Part shown: in pieces, positions 34,706-46,334 of the stretch
Layout: each line of letters begins with the position of its first letter
Numbering within the stretch: the stretch's first letter is position 1
From: Linnemannia elongata
Lineage: Eukaryota; Mortierellomycota; Mortierellomycetes; Mortierellales; Mortierellaceae
NCBI GenBank assembly: GCA_036320915.1
Contig: JAXBDG010000004.1
Location: 310,001-374,000 of the forward strand
Length of the DNA: 64,000 nt
Reading direction: 5' to 3'
Translations under genes and position numbers: made by a program
Notes under the pieces: model-generated
The model's input: the letters and a program-made list of their open reading frames with translations, nothing else
What the model was told of the DNA's origin: nothing
Databases searched by the model: none

Positions 34706-37700
34706 AAATTAATATCTTTTCAATATCCAACCTCCTCTCCACTCTTTTTCTCAACTGTTCGTTGTTATGAATCTGCCATTTTAGGGCCACCATGGCCGCC
34801 TTTGTCACCTCGCTTGCGGAGAAATGACTAAATACTTTGTGCTTCAAATGCAGGACAGAAACAAGTCTGAGAGAATGGGGGTTCTATCGGAGGGAATGAA
34901 AGAAGGCCCGATAAATGACGATAAGCTGAGAAGAAATTCTCACTTGACAACTCAAATTTGCTCTTCCTTTTTACAATTACACTTCTATTTATCAATCTTC
35001 GCCATCGCTTCCTTCACCCTCTTCTTTAGTCCATAGTTCGCTCCTTGAATAAAAAGATAAAAAAAGTATCGATTTTCACGTTCGTGTCGCTCCTAATCAA
35101 AGAATTATGTTCATTTCAGCGTATTGTATGAGTAGAAGACTATTATTTTTTTATTCGCATGGCGTGTGTGTAGATCGCTTATGAAGAAAAAAGAAAGAAA
35201 AGGAAAGCATCACAAGCAAAACCAGTGCAGCTGTTAAAATTTCAACGCGAAGACGCGATATTAGGTCGATTCGCTTAAGCAGCAATAAAAAAAAAGAGCA
35301 AAGAGACGAAAAAGATAACAAAAAAAAAAAAGCGTGTGCAAAAAGAAGTAGGAGAAGAGCTCCGCCAACGAACAATCCGATGGTCCAACCAGCAGTGCAC
35401 TCAGAAGTGAGGATCCTGCATGCAGCCCGCAATCATCTTCTCGGCCACATCCCGAAGCTGTCGAGGGCTGGTGACTGAGTCGCCAAAGTCATCCCACGCA
35501 TCGAGGATCCTGTGGCTGAGCGTATATCCAGGCAGACCAGTCGCAAATTCGTACAGCAGCTCCTCCTCGATTTCAGCCTCTTCAACAATCAGCTCCTCAA
35601 TCAAGTCCTGGTTGATATAGGTTCCTGTATGTTTGCATGTGACGGTAGCCTGAGCTCGCTGAAAGGCCTTGCTGGTGTTCATGAACCGCCATCCGGTACA
35701 CAACCAGGCCAGGTTACGATCCAGTACGAAGGGATCCTGGACGACGAGACCGGAAAACTTTTCAGGGAGGTATGTTACTGCCGCTTCGGGAATGAACATG
35801 CTGCATCGCTCGCCCTCATGGTCGATTGATCCGATAAAGTCGTGGTCCGTCGCCTGGTCTCCTGGGACCAGCAGGTCTTCCCAATCCTCAAACTTTTCGG
35901 CCGTGTAGGTGAAGAAGTTAACCGCCAGGTCCGTGACCGACTTTCGGTTAAGACTCTTGTCAAAAGGTCGTGCTTTTGCCAGCTCGGTATCGTAGGCGCA
36001 GGAGATGGGCCGGATGCCTGAAGATGTTGCAGTCTGGCCTCTGGTAGATCCTCCGAAAGCAATGCCGCCAGCGGCAGTAAGACCACCAACAGAATAAGCA
36101 GTCCTACCGCTCTGCGGTAGTTGCGGCTTCCTGCGGCCATGTCGGACCTTGATGTTGGCCTTGGGCTTAGCCTGAGCAGAGGAAGTAGCGGCAGGATGGC
36201 GATCAGCGGCATGGCCAGTAGAGTCCTGAGACGGGTTCTTTGGGAGCCCATTGGGGGACTTGCCGGTAATGAACCCGAAGTCAACGCGTCGGTCCTGCTG
36301 ATGCAACAGCTTGGGAAGGATACCCTTGATCTGCAAGTAGTGGATCGCGATCATGGTGACTGCAAAGTTACCCAGAGCCTCGTGGGAGCGACCATGGTTG
36401 TCCAGAGTCCTCTGGACTGCAAAAATGAACGGTTCGACGCGGGTGTCAATTTCAGCGTAGGCCCGGAGGATGTTACGAGTGCTCAGACCCGAAGGGTTGT
36501 GCATGGCGACCTGGCAGGTCAGCTGGGTCTTCGGATCGTAAAAGCAGACGTAGTAAGGATTGAGACCGCAGGTTACATCGGAATATCGCTTGACCGCAAC
36601 CACAGACCTGAATCCCGCATTCTTGATCGTGGTCACCAGTGCTTGGATGTCGTGGACGAACTCCTCGTCCGAGGGGGATTGCTTTCTGATGGCCATTTTC
36701 ATGAGTCTCTCGACCAGCTCCTCATCGGTGCTAACGTGAGAAAGGGACTGTTCCTGGCCTTCCTCGTTAGACGCTGACGTTGGAGTAGCAGTGTTGTCGG
36801 GTGTCCGTTCGACCAGCAATAACTCGAGGTCGTAGTCCGAGATTTGGATCCCCTGTGCCCAAGAACTAAGGAAAATACATTGATTTGAAAGCGAAGATCA
36901 GCTCAATGTCTTTTATAATATACGCGTCATCTGCCCCATGAGTGATCTGACATAAACATTGTGCAACGCACCTGAGGATAATGACATCCATCGATGTAGC
37001 CTCCTGGACAGCATCGACGAGCTGCTGCTGCTTGCGCTGTCGGATCGAAGCCGGTGGGAGTTCCTGTAAGAGCAAGAGGAAAAAGAAGAAACAAAAGTCA
37101 GCAACAACATGTTTTTTTTTCTCGTGGCAGGGAAAGACATCATCATGCTGAAAACGCGAGCGATGATGCTATCAAAAGATATTCCGCTGACTTACTGCTT
37201 CAAGTTTCCGAACATAATCATCAGCGATCGCATGGTGGATCTTGGACTGCCGCAGGTCAACGAGGCACTCGCTACTGGTGAGGACGATTGCCTGGGGCGA
37301 CGACGCCAACAGACCATTTCTCTTCAGCATCCCCATCAAGAACTCGATCTCCTCTCGGTAGGGCTCCGGTATAAGGGTGACGAACCCTCTTCGGATCTCG
37401 GCCAGATCGGTACCCTGCAAGACATAAGTGCAGTAGATGAACGGGCAGACCTCGATCTTTGCCTCGTCGCCAAGGTCAAGGTTTTCGGTGAGTCGCTCGG
37501 GGAGGATCTTGAAGCGGGTCCGGTTGTTGAAGATGTAGGAGACAACACCAGATCCAGTGTTGAGTCCGAGGCGGGTGATGGCTCTGCCTCGCCAGCGATG
37601 GATTTTTTTCATGGTGATATGGTTATAGTACTGAGCAATATAAGCAAACTTTGTGCTGAGCAGCATGGGTGCGAAGACGCTGCCCGTGGGTTTGTTGTTT

Positions 37701-38500
37701 TGTTCGATGCAGTCGAAGAGAAGGCGTTCGAAGAGGTGGAAGACGAGCGTCTGCTCGATAAGAGTTGGCTCAAGAGCCGTTGTCATCTTGTTGTGCTGTT
37801 GAGTGGGTAGATGGGATATGTTGGGTTTGTGGTGCATTATTGTGAAGAGAGAAGGGAAAGTTTTTTTTTATGGGTAGGTGGTCCAAGTGAGTCTGTGTGA
37901 GAGTGAGAAGGTGAGAAGGTGAGGGATGAGAAAGAGGGTATAAGAAGCGAAAGAAAAGAATGCTCGCACGCTTTTTGTTGATCAAATATGCGTCACTGTG
38001 AGGGACTAGGACATCAGCACGTTATTATGATGTTGCCTGCGTGCTTCTGCGTTGTTTCCCTCTTCCTTTCTTTTGTTTGCATTGCACTTACCTGTATGGA
38101 CGAGCATCGAGTTCTATTGAAGAAGTAGGCCGAAAGAAAAGAGAGGAAAGTTGTAAGGTACCTTATTGTACAGGGCTTATGCAAAGAGGCGGAAGCTAAA
38201 GGATTCAATGACCCAGCGCGACTGTTGAACAACAGTAGCGTCCTCGATGAAAAGAAAAAGAATTAAAAAAATAGCGCCACCAATCTGTGCTCCTCTTACT
38301 TCAGTGACCAATCCTCATTAACCTCCTTTTTTTGTCCTTGGCACCTTTGTATGCTTGTTCCCTAATTCTCTTTTCTTCTACGCCTTGTTTTTCATTTCAC
38401 CCTCAAGAGCTCGATAATAAGAAGGACATGCTTTGTCTTGCGAGATATGGTATTATGCGAAAAAGAAACGTTTTTATGAAGCTTTGATAGACGGTGATTG
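33465..38500 (-). repeat. Right arm of large inverted repeat
   Basis: Reverse-complement partner of 1411-5885. Contains the end of NACHT-WD40 gene 3, its 3' flank, the Cid1-like copy B and its upstream region out to TCTATCAAAGCTT near 38480. Beyond it both sides diverge: 1-1410 holds repeat DNA, while 38649 begins a third Cid1-like gene. Confidence 0.8.
35401..37786 (-). CDS. Cid1/TUTase-like nucleotidyltransferase-fold protein, copy B
   Basis: Minus-strand exons 37786-37196, 37063-36972 and 36865-35401; about 715 aa, close to copy A over its full length. Same splice phases and same 92-nt middle exon. It keeps the D-x-D (ISDYDLELLL) and the same CQV in place of the third catalytic Asp, the LRAYAEIDTRVEPFIFAVQ core and the VVQDPFVLDRNLAWL C-terminal motif. 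It differs in a linker of extra residues (SSAQAKPKANIKVRHG) between core and C-terminal part and in scattered substitutions. The frame is fully open, so both copies have been kept. Next to it, NACHT-WD40 gene 3 points toward it with stops about 695 bases apart. Confidence 0.85.
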
Positions 38501-38648
38501 AATGGAGAGCGAAAAAGGAGCGAGAAAAATAGTTGCAAAAAAAGTCTGACCGCAAAGTGGAAGCAAAAACACAATATCTGTCATGCCCAGAGGGGCACGA
38601 GCACCAAACCAAAACCCTCCTGTGCAGGAAGGATACACCGTCCGTAGC
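37787..38648. other. Intergenic upstream region of copy B
   Basis: 37787-38500 is homologous, inverted, to 1411-2128 and holds the promoter of copy B, including a minus-strand CT-rich leader at about 37880-37960. 38501-38648 is the 3' flank of the third paralogue. No other gene seen. Confidence 0.6.
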
Positions 38649-41090
38649 TTAAGGACGAGGTTGGTTGGAGACAGAAGCGAGGAGGCTAAGCAACGACATC
38701 GACGCAATCCGGTCAACCATCTCGTTAACAGAATTGACTGGGCGAGTCTCGCTATCGCGCCAGTCCTCCTCATCCTCTTCGCCATAGTCACTAGCATACC
38801 CAGCAAAGAATCTCTCCATGATCTCATCCTCGTTGATGCCATCACTGTCATTGTCGTCACGAAGACCGAACTCGTCATCACCCTCATCGGAATCATCATC
38901 GAACTCGTCGTCACTCTCGACACCGGCGCCCTCGAGGAACATGAAGGCCCGCATGAACATGCTCTCGCAATGAGAAAGACGCCATCGGCTGCAGAGCCAA
39001 GTCACATTGCGGTCCGTCACGAAGGGGTCTCGAACTACCAGACAAGAAGAGACGTCCTTAGATACTCTGTCCTGAACTGACTGAGATCCAGACGCCGAGA
39101 CTGTGGAACTAACCGGGGATGTAGTCGAACCCGAGATGATCGAGATCTCGCACTCGGTCGATCCGTGGCTGAACCCAAAGTAGTCCATAAAGTCCACCAG
39201 CAGCTCAGCCACAGTCTCTCGTGTGGCCTTGCTGTCATAGGGGCGAGTATGGGCCAAGGTCTTGTCGTACCGGCAGTCGACCAATCGAGTTCCTCCAGAC
39301 GTGGTTTTGACCTGGATAGTGGCAGCTGGGAAGTTCTTCTCCCGGTGAATACGTTTCTTGTCTTTGCGCTTTTGGTTCTTAATTTGGGACTTTCTGGCTG
39401 CTGGACGGTGTTCCTGCTGACCCTTTCGGGGATGATTAGCCTCATCAAATTCAGGCAGGCCTAACTGGCGTTCGTCGTTGGGCTGACAACGAGAAGAAGA
39501 TGAGGCGCTCGTGCTGGCGATGGATGGCGATGCTCCTGAGGGCTTGGCATTGGCAACACGGGCGGTCGACTGGCTCGACGAAGCAGACGGTGAAGTCTGC
39601 ACCACGTGTCGCTGGAGCAGAGGGAGAATATTCTTCGTCTGCAAGAAAGCAATAGTCATCAAAGCAATGGAGTAATTACTGAGGTACTGACGGCACCGAC
39701 CAAAGTCGTCCAAGGTTTGCTGGACAACAAAGATGAGAGGTTCGACTCGAGTGTCGATGTGGGTGTAGTCCTGGAGCAAGTCGCGGACGTGGATACCAAG
39801 AGGGTGGTCCAGAGTGATCTGGCATGTTAGATCCGATCTGGGGTCGATGAAGGAGAGGTAATCGACATTGATCTCGCTGGAAGGGTCAAAGTACCGATCG
39901 AGCTGCTGGATGGACTTGTATCCTGCTTTGGTCAGCAGTGTTGCGAGCGCCTTCATCGTCAGGGCTTCAGTCCCATCCTCTCCGGCCTTAGCTTGGCTCG
40001 GTTTCGATGCCGATGTTTTCTCAGCTGTGGTAGTGGCGGATGTAGTGCTTTTGGTCTCATCCTCGAACTTGATGGAGGGCGCCGAGTTCATAGAAGTGCT
40101 GGTCGCCTCGGGAGTAACCAAGACGATCTCGACATCATAGTCCGAGATGTTGATACCACTGGCCGAAGAACTGTCAGAATCAAGGACAAGAAAAGTTAAT
40201 TTAAACTGCCTGATACTGTTGTTGCGGTCGATGCTCATGAATCGATGCTCCCTTTGTTTTCTATACGATTAACGGTGTTCTCACCTGAGCAATACGGGCT
40301 CAAGTGAAGTAATCGACTTGATGTTGTTGAGAAGGCTGGCCTCCTGCAGGACTCGCGCATCGGTGCAAAGGTGCGCCTGGATACAATACGAACCAAGGAA
40401 ACAAAAATGAGATGATGGGGGTCAGTTACACATTGCATATGCATGATGCGCTGAACTCATTTCTCCGTAAGATCACTACATATGTAACGTGAGAGTGCAA
40501 CTTACGGCCTTAAGGTTTTCAACATGTCGAGCAGGTACCTCATCCACAGGAACCTGTTCGCTCTTCCTATTCATGAACTCTGGCTCCACATCACAGTTGG
40601 GCACCCTCAGCAACCCATTCTGATCCAACATATCGACCAGGAACTCAACCTCTTTCTGTTGCTCCTTCGAAACCTTGTTCCCATAATCCCTCCTAAAATC
40701 TTTGATCTGCTTATGGGACATCCAGGGACAGAAAATATGGTCACACACCTTTGAAGACCAGTCAGACTCGATCTCGAGCTCAAACTTGGCAGCGAGACTG
40801 TTGGGAAAAATCTTGAAGGGTTGTTGTTGTTGTTTTTGGTGGTTGTTCAGGTAGGAGAGGATACCAAAGGTGGAAAAGTCTCGATTGTGGATGGCCTCAC
40901 CGCATAGGCGTTGGAAGGGTGTCATGGCGATGACAGTGTAGTAGTGGCCGATGAGGTCGAGTTGCATCGAGAGTGCTCCGGGGTTGATGCAACAGCCTGT
41001 AGTTTGGTTCCGTAGAAGGACTCGTTCAAAGAGGAGGCGCTCGAAGAGCAAGTCGACGAAGGAGTAGTGCTCTGGTTCCGGCGTAGCCAT
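38649..41090 (-). CDS. Cid1/TUTase-like nucleotidyltransferase-fold protein, paralogue C
   Basis: Minus-strand exons 41090-40506, 40376-40285 and 40170-38649; about 732 aa. It is diverged from A and B but has both introns at matching places and the 92-nt middle exon. The N-terminal domain is recognisable (DLLFERLLFERV against HLFERLLFDCI). The palm reads SSASGINISDYDVEIVLV (D236, D238). The third Asp site is again Gln (LTCQITLDHPLG). PAP core DYTHIDTRVEPLIFVVQ and C-terminal motif VVRDPFVTDRNVTWL follow. It has a Ser-rich and Lys-rich linker and a very acidic C-terminal tail (DDEFDDDSDEGDDEFG) absent from A and B. It shows that the Gln substitution is old and maintained. No NACHT gene adjoins it directly. 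Confidence 0.85.
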
Positions 41091-42457
41091 GGTGTAAAGA
41101 AGATGTGTCGAGGAGCAGAAGGTAGTAAGGGAGTGGTTGTAGGGTTAATAAGTGTGTGTTTGTGTGCTGTTGTGGTGAAGAAGTATAGCCGCTGTGAGGA
41201 TGATGTGGTGAAGAGATGTTCAGGAATGGAAGAATGAAGGTGTGGGCTGACCAAAAGAGAGAGGATGAAAAGATCTCATTACCGAGAGACATATGAATGA
41301 GGGACGTAGTATCGCCATCACTGATGGATGGTCTATCAACAGTGGCTTGTCCATCTCAACTTGACGTACTGTAGAAATGAGACGCGTCAAAGCGTGACAA
41401 GGACAGGGCACAGAAAAGTATCTACGAACCAGAAACTCATGAGGAACAGACTGGCGCAGTTTACGAGTGACTGCGTGGATGATATAACCGTATACGGGTA
41501 CGGGATCATGCTGTTCGTCCGTTATTAATTCTAATCACTTTGAAAATGCCATTTGCCCTGTGTTACTATCGTCCTTTCTTCTGCGATGTGGCATCATTGC
41601 ATGTAAGGCCCGTCTTGCATTACTCCGTCTTCATCTCCTTTGTGATCTTTCTTCTTGTTGATTCCAGGACTTTGTTGGTCCGAATTGCAATACTCCGTAA
41701 CTCCACAACTAAGCGAAAGGAGAAGCAGAGAAAGATTGTTACTATTCCATCGTCCATTGATCTCTACACGTTTCTCTTGCGACTTTGCTTCTCGCTATGT
41801 CTATTATCTGAGAACCACATTCCTTTACTTGTACTTACCGACGACATAAAAAAGGTACCGACAATCCACTTCCCTCTTTCTTCCCACCAAAAAAAATCCA
41901 TCTGTACCCGGCTCATAGAACTAAACTCCATATATCATCACTAGCGTACGATCCCACTCACTCTCCCTCCTTTCCCAAGATACACCACCATCCCTCACAT
42001 ACCCCATTTCTCCATCCATATTTGCGAGGGGAAACATTCTACTCTCGACCTCCTTTTTTTTTCTTGTGGTCCTATCCAATCCACATCTCCACTACATTCC
42101 ATCCTTGACCACAGACAGCTGCACTCCTCCTCTTCGCTCACTAATATCTTTTGGTCATCACTCACACTCGCTTATACCACCCTGGTTGAGATTCTTATTT
42201 CGCTTACTTACCTTTCTGTCTGTCATCCCCCTTCTTTTCCCTCTCTTTTCTACATTTTCATTTTCCGACCTTTCTCTTCACGTTCCTTTCTTCTCTTCTT
42301 TTCCCTCTTTCACACAATACCATATATTGTGCTAGTCATACCCTACCCTCCACTAGTCCGGGTCTCCCTTTTTCCTTCCCATCTTACCGACAATCCAACT
42401 ACCACCAACAAGCAAAAAAGGCGCTCAACACGGACTCCCTCCCCCTCTCATCATCAG
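41091..42457. other. Intergenic, divergent promoters
   Basis: Lies between divergently transcribed paralogue C and the basic protein at 42458. The right half, 41940-42420, is strongly CT-rich on the plus strand, typical of a fungal promoter and leader. No coding signature seen. Confidence 0.5.
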
Positions 42458-43534
42458 ATGCCGTTCCTGTCTCTCAGCAACCCGAGAAGCAGGGCCTCTC
42501 TCATTGCCGCACTCCTCCTCTTAGAGTTCATGGCTATCCTCTGGCTCCGAGAGTCCAGTCCCAAGGATGGCACCGGTCGGGCTTCACTTTTCAACCCTAG
42601 GTCAAAACCACCACAGTCACATCAGGAGCTACAGCAGGAGAGGGATGAGGTGTTACATCTGCAGGTCAAGAAATATCATGTTTCGATGAAACATGGGGAG
42701 GAGGCGGGACGGGTTGTAGAACATGTGGTTGTGAAGCCTGGAAAAGATACTGGAGGACGATCGCAGGGCGATAAGAAGACAAGAGACGCCGATACCAACA
42801 GCAATAAGGACCAAGGATCGGGAAGACAGCAGCAAGAAGAAGAGGACCATGAGCAGAGGGGTCGTCACCCTCACAGAGCCCCAAAGGCCACTCCCATAAC
42901 TACGACTACAATCAACAACCAGTCGACTTCAAAGCGAACAACCGAAATGATCAAGTCTAAAGTCTCATCTCTTGCTGCTGCAGCCGCAGCCTCAATACCC
43001 AAAGCTCGCAAAGTCATCAAATCCAACACCCATATTAAATCCACCAAATCTCATAAACCAGCCAACAAAGCAAAGCATCCGAACGAGGTCAAGAACCAGC
43101 GAGGAGGATTCAAATCGACTCAGGAACGGAAACAGGCGCAATTGATTCCGGTGTTGGACGAACATGGAGTGACTATCGAGGATCATTTTATTTCGCCCAG
43201 GGATTCGGATGGGGATGGAGTTCCAGATTACTTTGTTTTGCTTCGGCCGTCGAGTGATAATGGAAAGGATATGATGGATTTGGGGCTTTTTGACGAAATG
43301 GTTGTTACTCCTGCTCCTGCTCCTGTTCCTGCCGTCCCCGCTGTTGTACTGCCACCTGTAGTGTCTGCCACTGTCCCACCTCCAATCGCACCACCACAAG
43401 CACCTGCGGCAGCACCAGAACCCGCTGTAGTTCTACCTGCAGTCAAAGTAGAAGCAGCGGCAACTACGAATCCATCCGCATCCGCACTAGCAGTCGTCAC
43501 TGATGCAGCTGGTAGTGCTCTAATTGATTCATAG
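42458..43534 (+). CDS. Membrane-anchored basic low-complexity protein
   Basis: Intronless, 358 aa from the ATG at 42458, which follows a long CT-rich leader. Residues 12-30 (ASLIAALLLLEFMAILWL) form one hydrophobic segment after a short basic start, so a signal anchor or signal peptide. The middle is Lys/Gln/His-rich. Around residue 245 the motif PRDSDGDGVPDYFVLL has the D-x-D-x-D-G-x-x-D spacing of thrombospondin type-3/dockerin-like calcium loops. The last 80 residues are Pro/Ala/Val-rich. I recognise no family. Placement in the secretory system follows from the hydrophobic segment only. Next gene downstream, same strand, starts about 450 bases later. Confidence 0.65.
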   Translation: MPFLSLSNPRSRASLIAALLLLEFMAILWLRESSPKDGTGRASLFNPRSKPPQSHQELQQERDEVLHLQVKKYHVSMKHGEEAGRVVEHVVVKPGKDTGGRSQGDKKTRDADTNSNKDQGSGRQQQEEEDHEQRGRHPHRAPKATPITTTTINNQSTSKRTTEMIKSKVSSLAAAAAASIPKARKVIKSNTHIKSTKSHKPANKAKHPNEVKNQRGGFKSTQERKQAQLIPVLDEHGVTIEDHFISPRDSDGDGVPDYFVLLRPSSDNGKDMMDLGLFDEMVVTPAPAPVPAVPAVVLPPVVSATVPPPIAPPQAPAAAPEPAVVLPAVKVEAAATTNPSASALAVVTDAAGSALIDS

Positions 43535-43985
43535 CCTACGCCTTTCCTTGTACTTTTACCTTTACCTGCTGCAAACAATTAAAACGTCAATTGGAGCAAC
43601 AAAGAGTGTATGTGCGCTAGGATAATGTTCGATCGATATGTTTCTCCACATGGTCCGCATGGTCCGTCCACGTTTGATGTGACGTGGATTCATTCTTGAT
43701 AAAGAGGGGTGAGTGGGCGTACGAAGGAAAGAAAGAAGGAAGGAAGGAAGGAAGGAGGGGGGCCTCGAACCTTTTTTTTCCTTTGTTTGCTTACTCTTCT
43801 TCCTCTCCCCTTTCTTATCTATTTTATCCGCACCACCCACTCACGCACTCACTCACCCACTCAGAGGAAGCACATCTCAATCACAACAAAGGCCACACTT
43901 CCACGCAAAGAAAGGACAAGGAATCAGATCAACCCTTCACCAAACCCCGCCCAAGACACGCGTTCAAGCCAACTTAACAAAGGCC

Positions 43986-46155
43986 ATGGCGTCATGGGTC
44001 AACCACACAACAGCATCCATGCAATCCGGACGCCGCTCCGGTACTAACTCAGACCGAGGATCCCCTGTTCCCAGCGCCAGCGGTGGGTCTCAGTACTCTA
44101 CACGCGCCAGTCGTAGCGCCACCACCCAACAGCATCAACAACAACAACAACAGCAACAGCAACAGCAACAGATGCTCATCCAGCAACAACAGATGCAACA
44201 AGCTGCCGTTGTGCATCACCCACAACCTTCTCTCGGTCGACCCCCTCAACAACAGTTTCAGTTCCAGCCAGTTTTTCCGCAAGGTGGTGCTGGTGGGGGA
44301 GGTCAGAGTATCCCTCAGCCGTTGCAGTCGCATCATCAACCGGTGCCACCACAACCGCATCAGGGTTATACACAGATCCGACAGGCACCACCGGTAGTGC
44401 AGCCACGATACCCTGTTAACGGAAGTAGCAGTTCTGCACCGGGAGGAGCAGGAGCAGGAGTACCTTACAACCCACAGCAACAACACCCCTACCAGGGCGG
44501 AGGATTCAGACCGAATGCAGGAGTACCAGGAGGAGCACCAGTGAAGGGAGGGATAATGCCCACCGCACAGGGAACCTTTAGCACCTACGCGTCACGGATA
44601 CGTGAGGCCAGTAATGCATTGGTTTTGCCACCTGCTCTGGGTCGACGTGCTAAACGAGCTGCTGTCGCGTCGTTGATGGAATCGGACGAGGACGATTGGG
44701 ACTTTGAGGATGGCGCGTCGCCGAGGGGTACGCCTAATAAGATTCAGAGGCAGTTGGAAAAGGAGCGGTTGGAGAAGGAGAAGAAGGTTTGGATCAAACG
44801 ACCCCGCAAGACTCGACACATCTACAAGTACGTACCTCGCTTATTCTTATTTTGTGTTTGTTTTTATTATCTTCAGATCCCGACAATGCCTAATTATCTT
44901 TTCAACAAAAAAAAAAAAAAAAAAGCTCCCAGAAGGACCTGGACGCAGTGGCAGATCAGGACGCGATCCTGGTCCCGATCCGACTGGACATTGACATGGA
45001 CGAGATCCGCCTACGGGATACGTTCACCTGGAACGTGAACGAACAACTCATGACACCCGAAAAGTTCGCCGAGATCCTCTGTGAGGACCTCGACTTAAAC
45101 CAGGCCAAGTTTGTCCCTGAGATTGCTCAGTCCCTGCGTAACCAGATTGCCGAATTTGAACCCATTGCTGAAGTCGAAGTCCCCACCGAGGGCTCCCGCG
45201 TCGCCATTCAGGTAACGTTTGTTGAATCATTTTTTTGAGATGGTGCCATGGTTTTCTATCTTCCTCGTGTAGTTAATGTTTTTCAACACATTGTTCATAT
45301 CTAACCATTTCACCCCCTTGCTAATAGTTGGATATTCATGTGGGAGGAATCAACCTGCGAGACAGGTTCGAATGGGACGTCGGGTCAGACCTAACACCTG
45401 AAGAATTTGCCAAACAACTGGCAGCAGACTTGGGCGTCGGAGGCGAATTCGTATCAATCATCGCGCACGAGATCCATGAGCAGCTGTTTAGGTTCAAACA
45501 GGACCGGCTCTTGGATAGAGGGTTTGACGCTGAGCCATTGTATTCTGGATTCCGACCTTCGGATGAGGGGGATAATTGGTCCCCGGCTCTGGAGACCCTG
45601 GCTCCGGAGGAATATGAGAAGATTTTGGAGGCTAATGATCGTATCATTCGGTACGTTTTTGGCGCTCTTTTGTTTTGTTTGTTTTTTATGTTGATTTGTG
45701 CACTCTGCGCGATGCTATCGATGAAAGCGTACAAAATTTATTTACATACTCTTTTATTTTCTTTCCCTTTCTTCCCAAATAGGCGCAACAGAAGGGAGAC
45801 ATCGAGGTATGGAAACCGCCGCCGTGGAGGAAACATGTACGGCGGTGGCGGAAGGGCCTACACAGCTGGACCTGGTCGGAGAGGTCGACCACCCAAGGGC
45901 AGCGAGATCATGAACATGGCCGCCTACGATACCTGGCAATGCCAGCATTGTGGTCTGGGTGCCCATTCAACGTTCATGTTGAGGACTGGACCTGGAGGCG
46001 ATAAGACTCTTTGTAATACTTGTGGGATTTCGTGGTCTATCCGGGGTGTGTTGCCTGAAGATCGGAAGGACTTGTTTGTCTTTGATAGACCGGCTGATAC
46101 TACTGCTGTTGATTCTGTGGCGCCTTCAGAATCGGCTGCCACTCCTGTCGCTTAA
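43986..46155 (+). CDS. SNF5: SNF5/SMARCB1 chromatin-remodelling subunit
   Basis: Exons 43986-44827, 44926-45211, 45328-45650, 45783-46155; about 607 aa. The N-terminal 280 residues are Gln/Pro/Gly-rich with a poly-Gln run (44137-44180). The SNF5 core follows: repeat 1 ([20 protein letters not shown], then [13 protein letters not shown]) and repeat 2 ([30 protein letters not shown]). The C-terminus has an AT-hook-like GRRGRPPKG and a GATA-type zinc finger ([15 protein letters not shown]). SNF5 is a core scaffold of SWI/SNF and RSC complexes in the nucleus. The ORF is open 5' of 43986, but the ATG there matches the expected start. The first intron acceptor (AAAAAG before CTCCCAG) was chosen because only it keeps the frame. 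It could equally be the Sfh1 paralogue of RSC. Confidence 0.9.
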
Positions 46156-46334
46156 CTTGACCAACAGAATAAAAAAAAGTAATATTAAGAGTACAGCAGC
46201 GACAGTCTTTGCTTTTTTGGTGGTTTTATTTAAAAGTTAGCATGAACATTGCGATTGCAGGGGTTCATTCTTGTATTACAGCAAAAAGAAAAGAAAAAAA
46301 GGCAAGTTGATAAGTGAAGTATGAAGACAATTCC

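Noticed and set aside
44137..44180. CRISPR-like or regulatory repeat
   Set aside because: It is a CAA/CAG run coding poly-Gln within SNF5. No CRISPR array was seen anywhere in the window.
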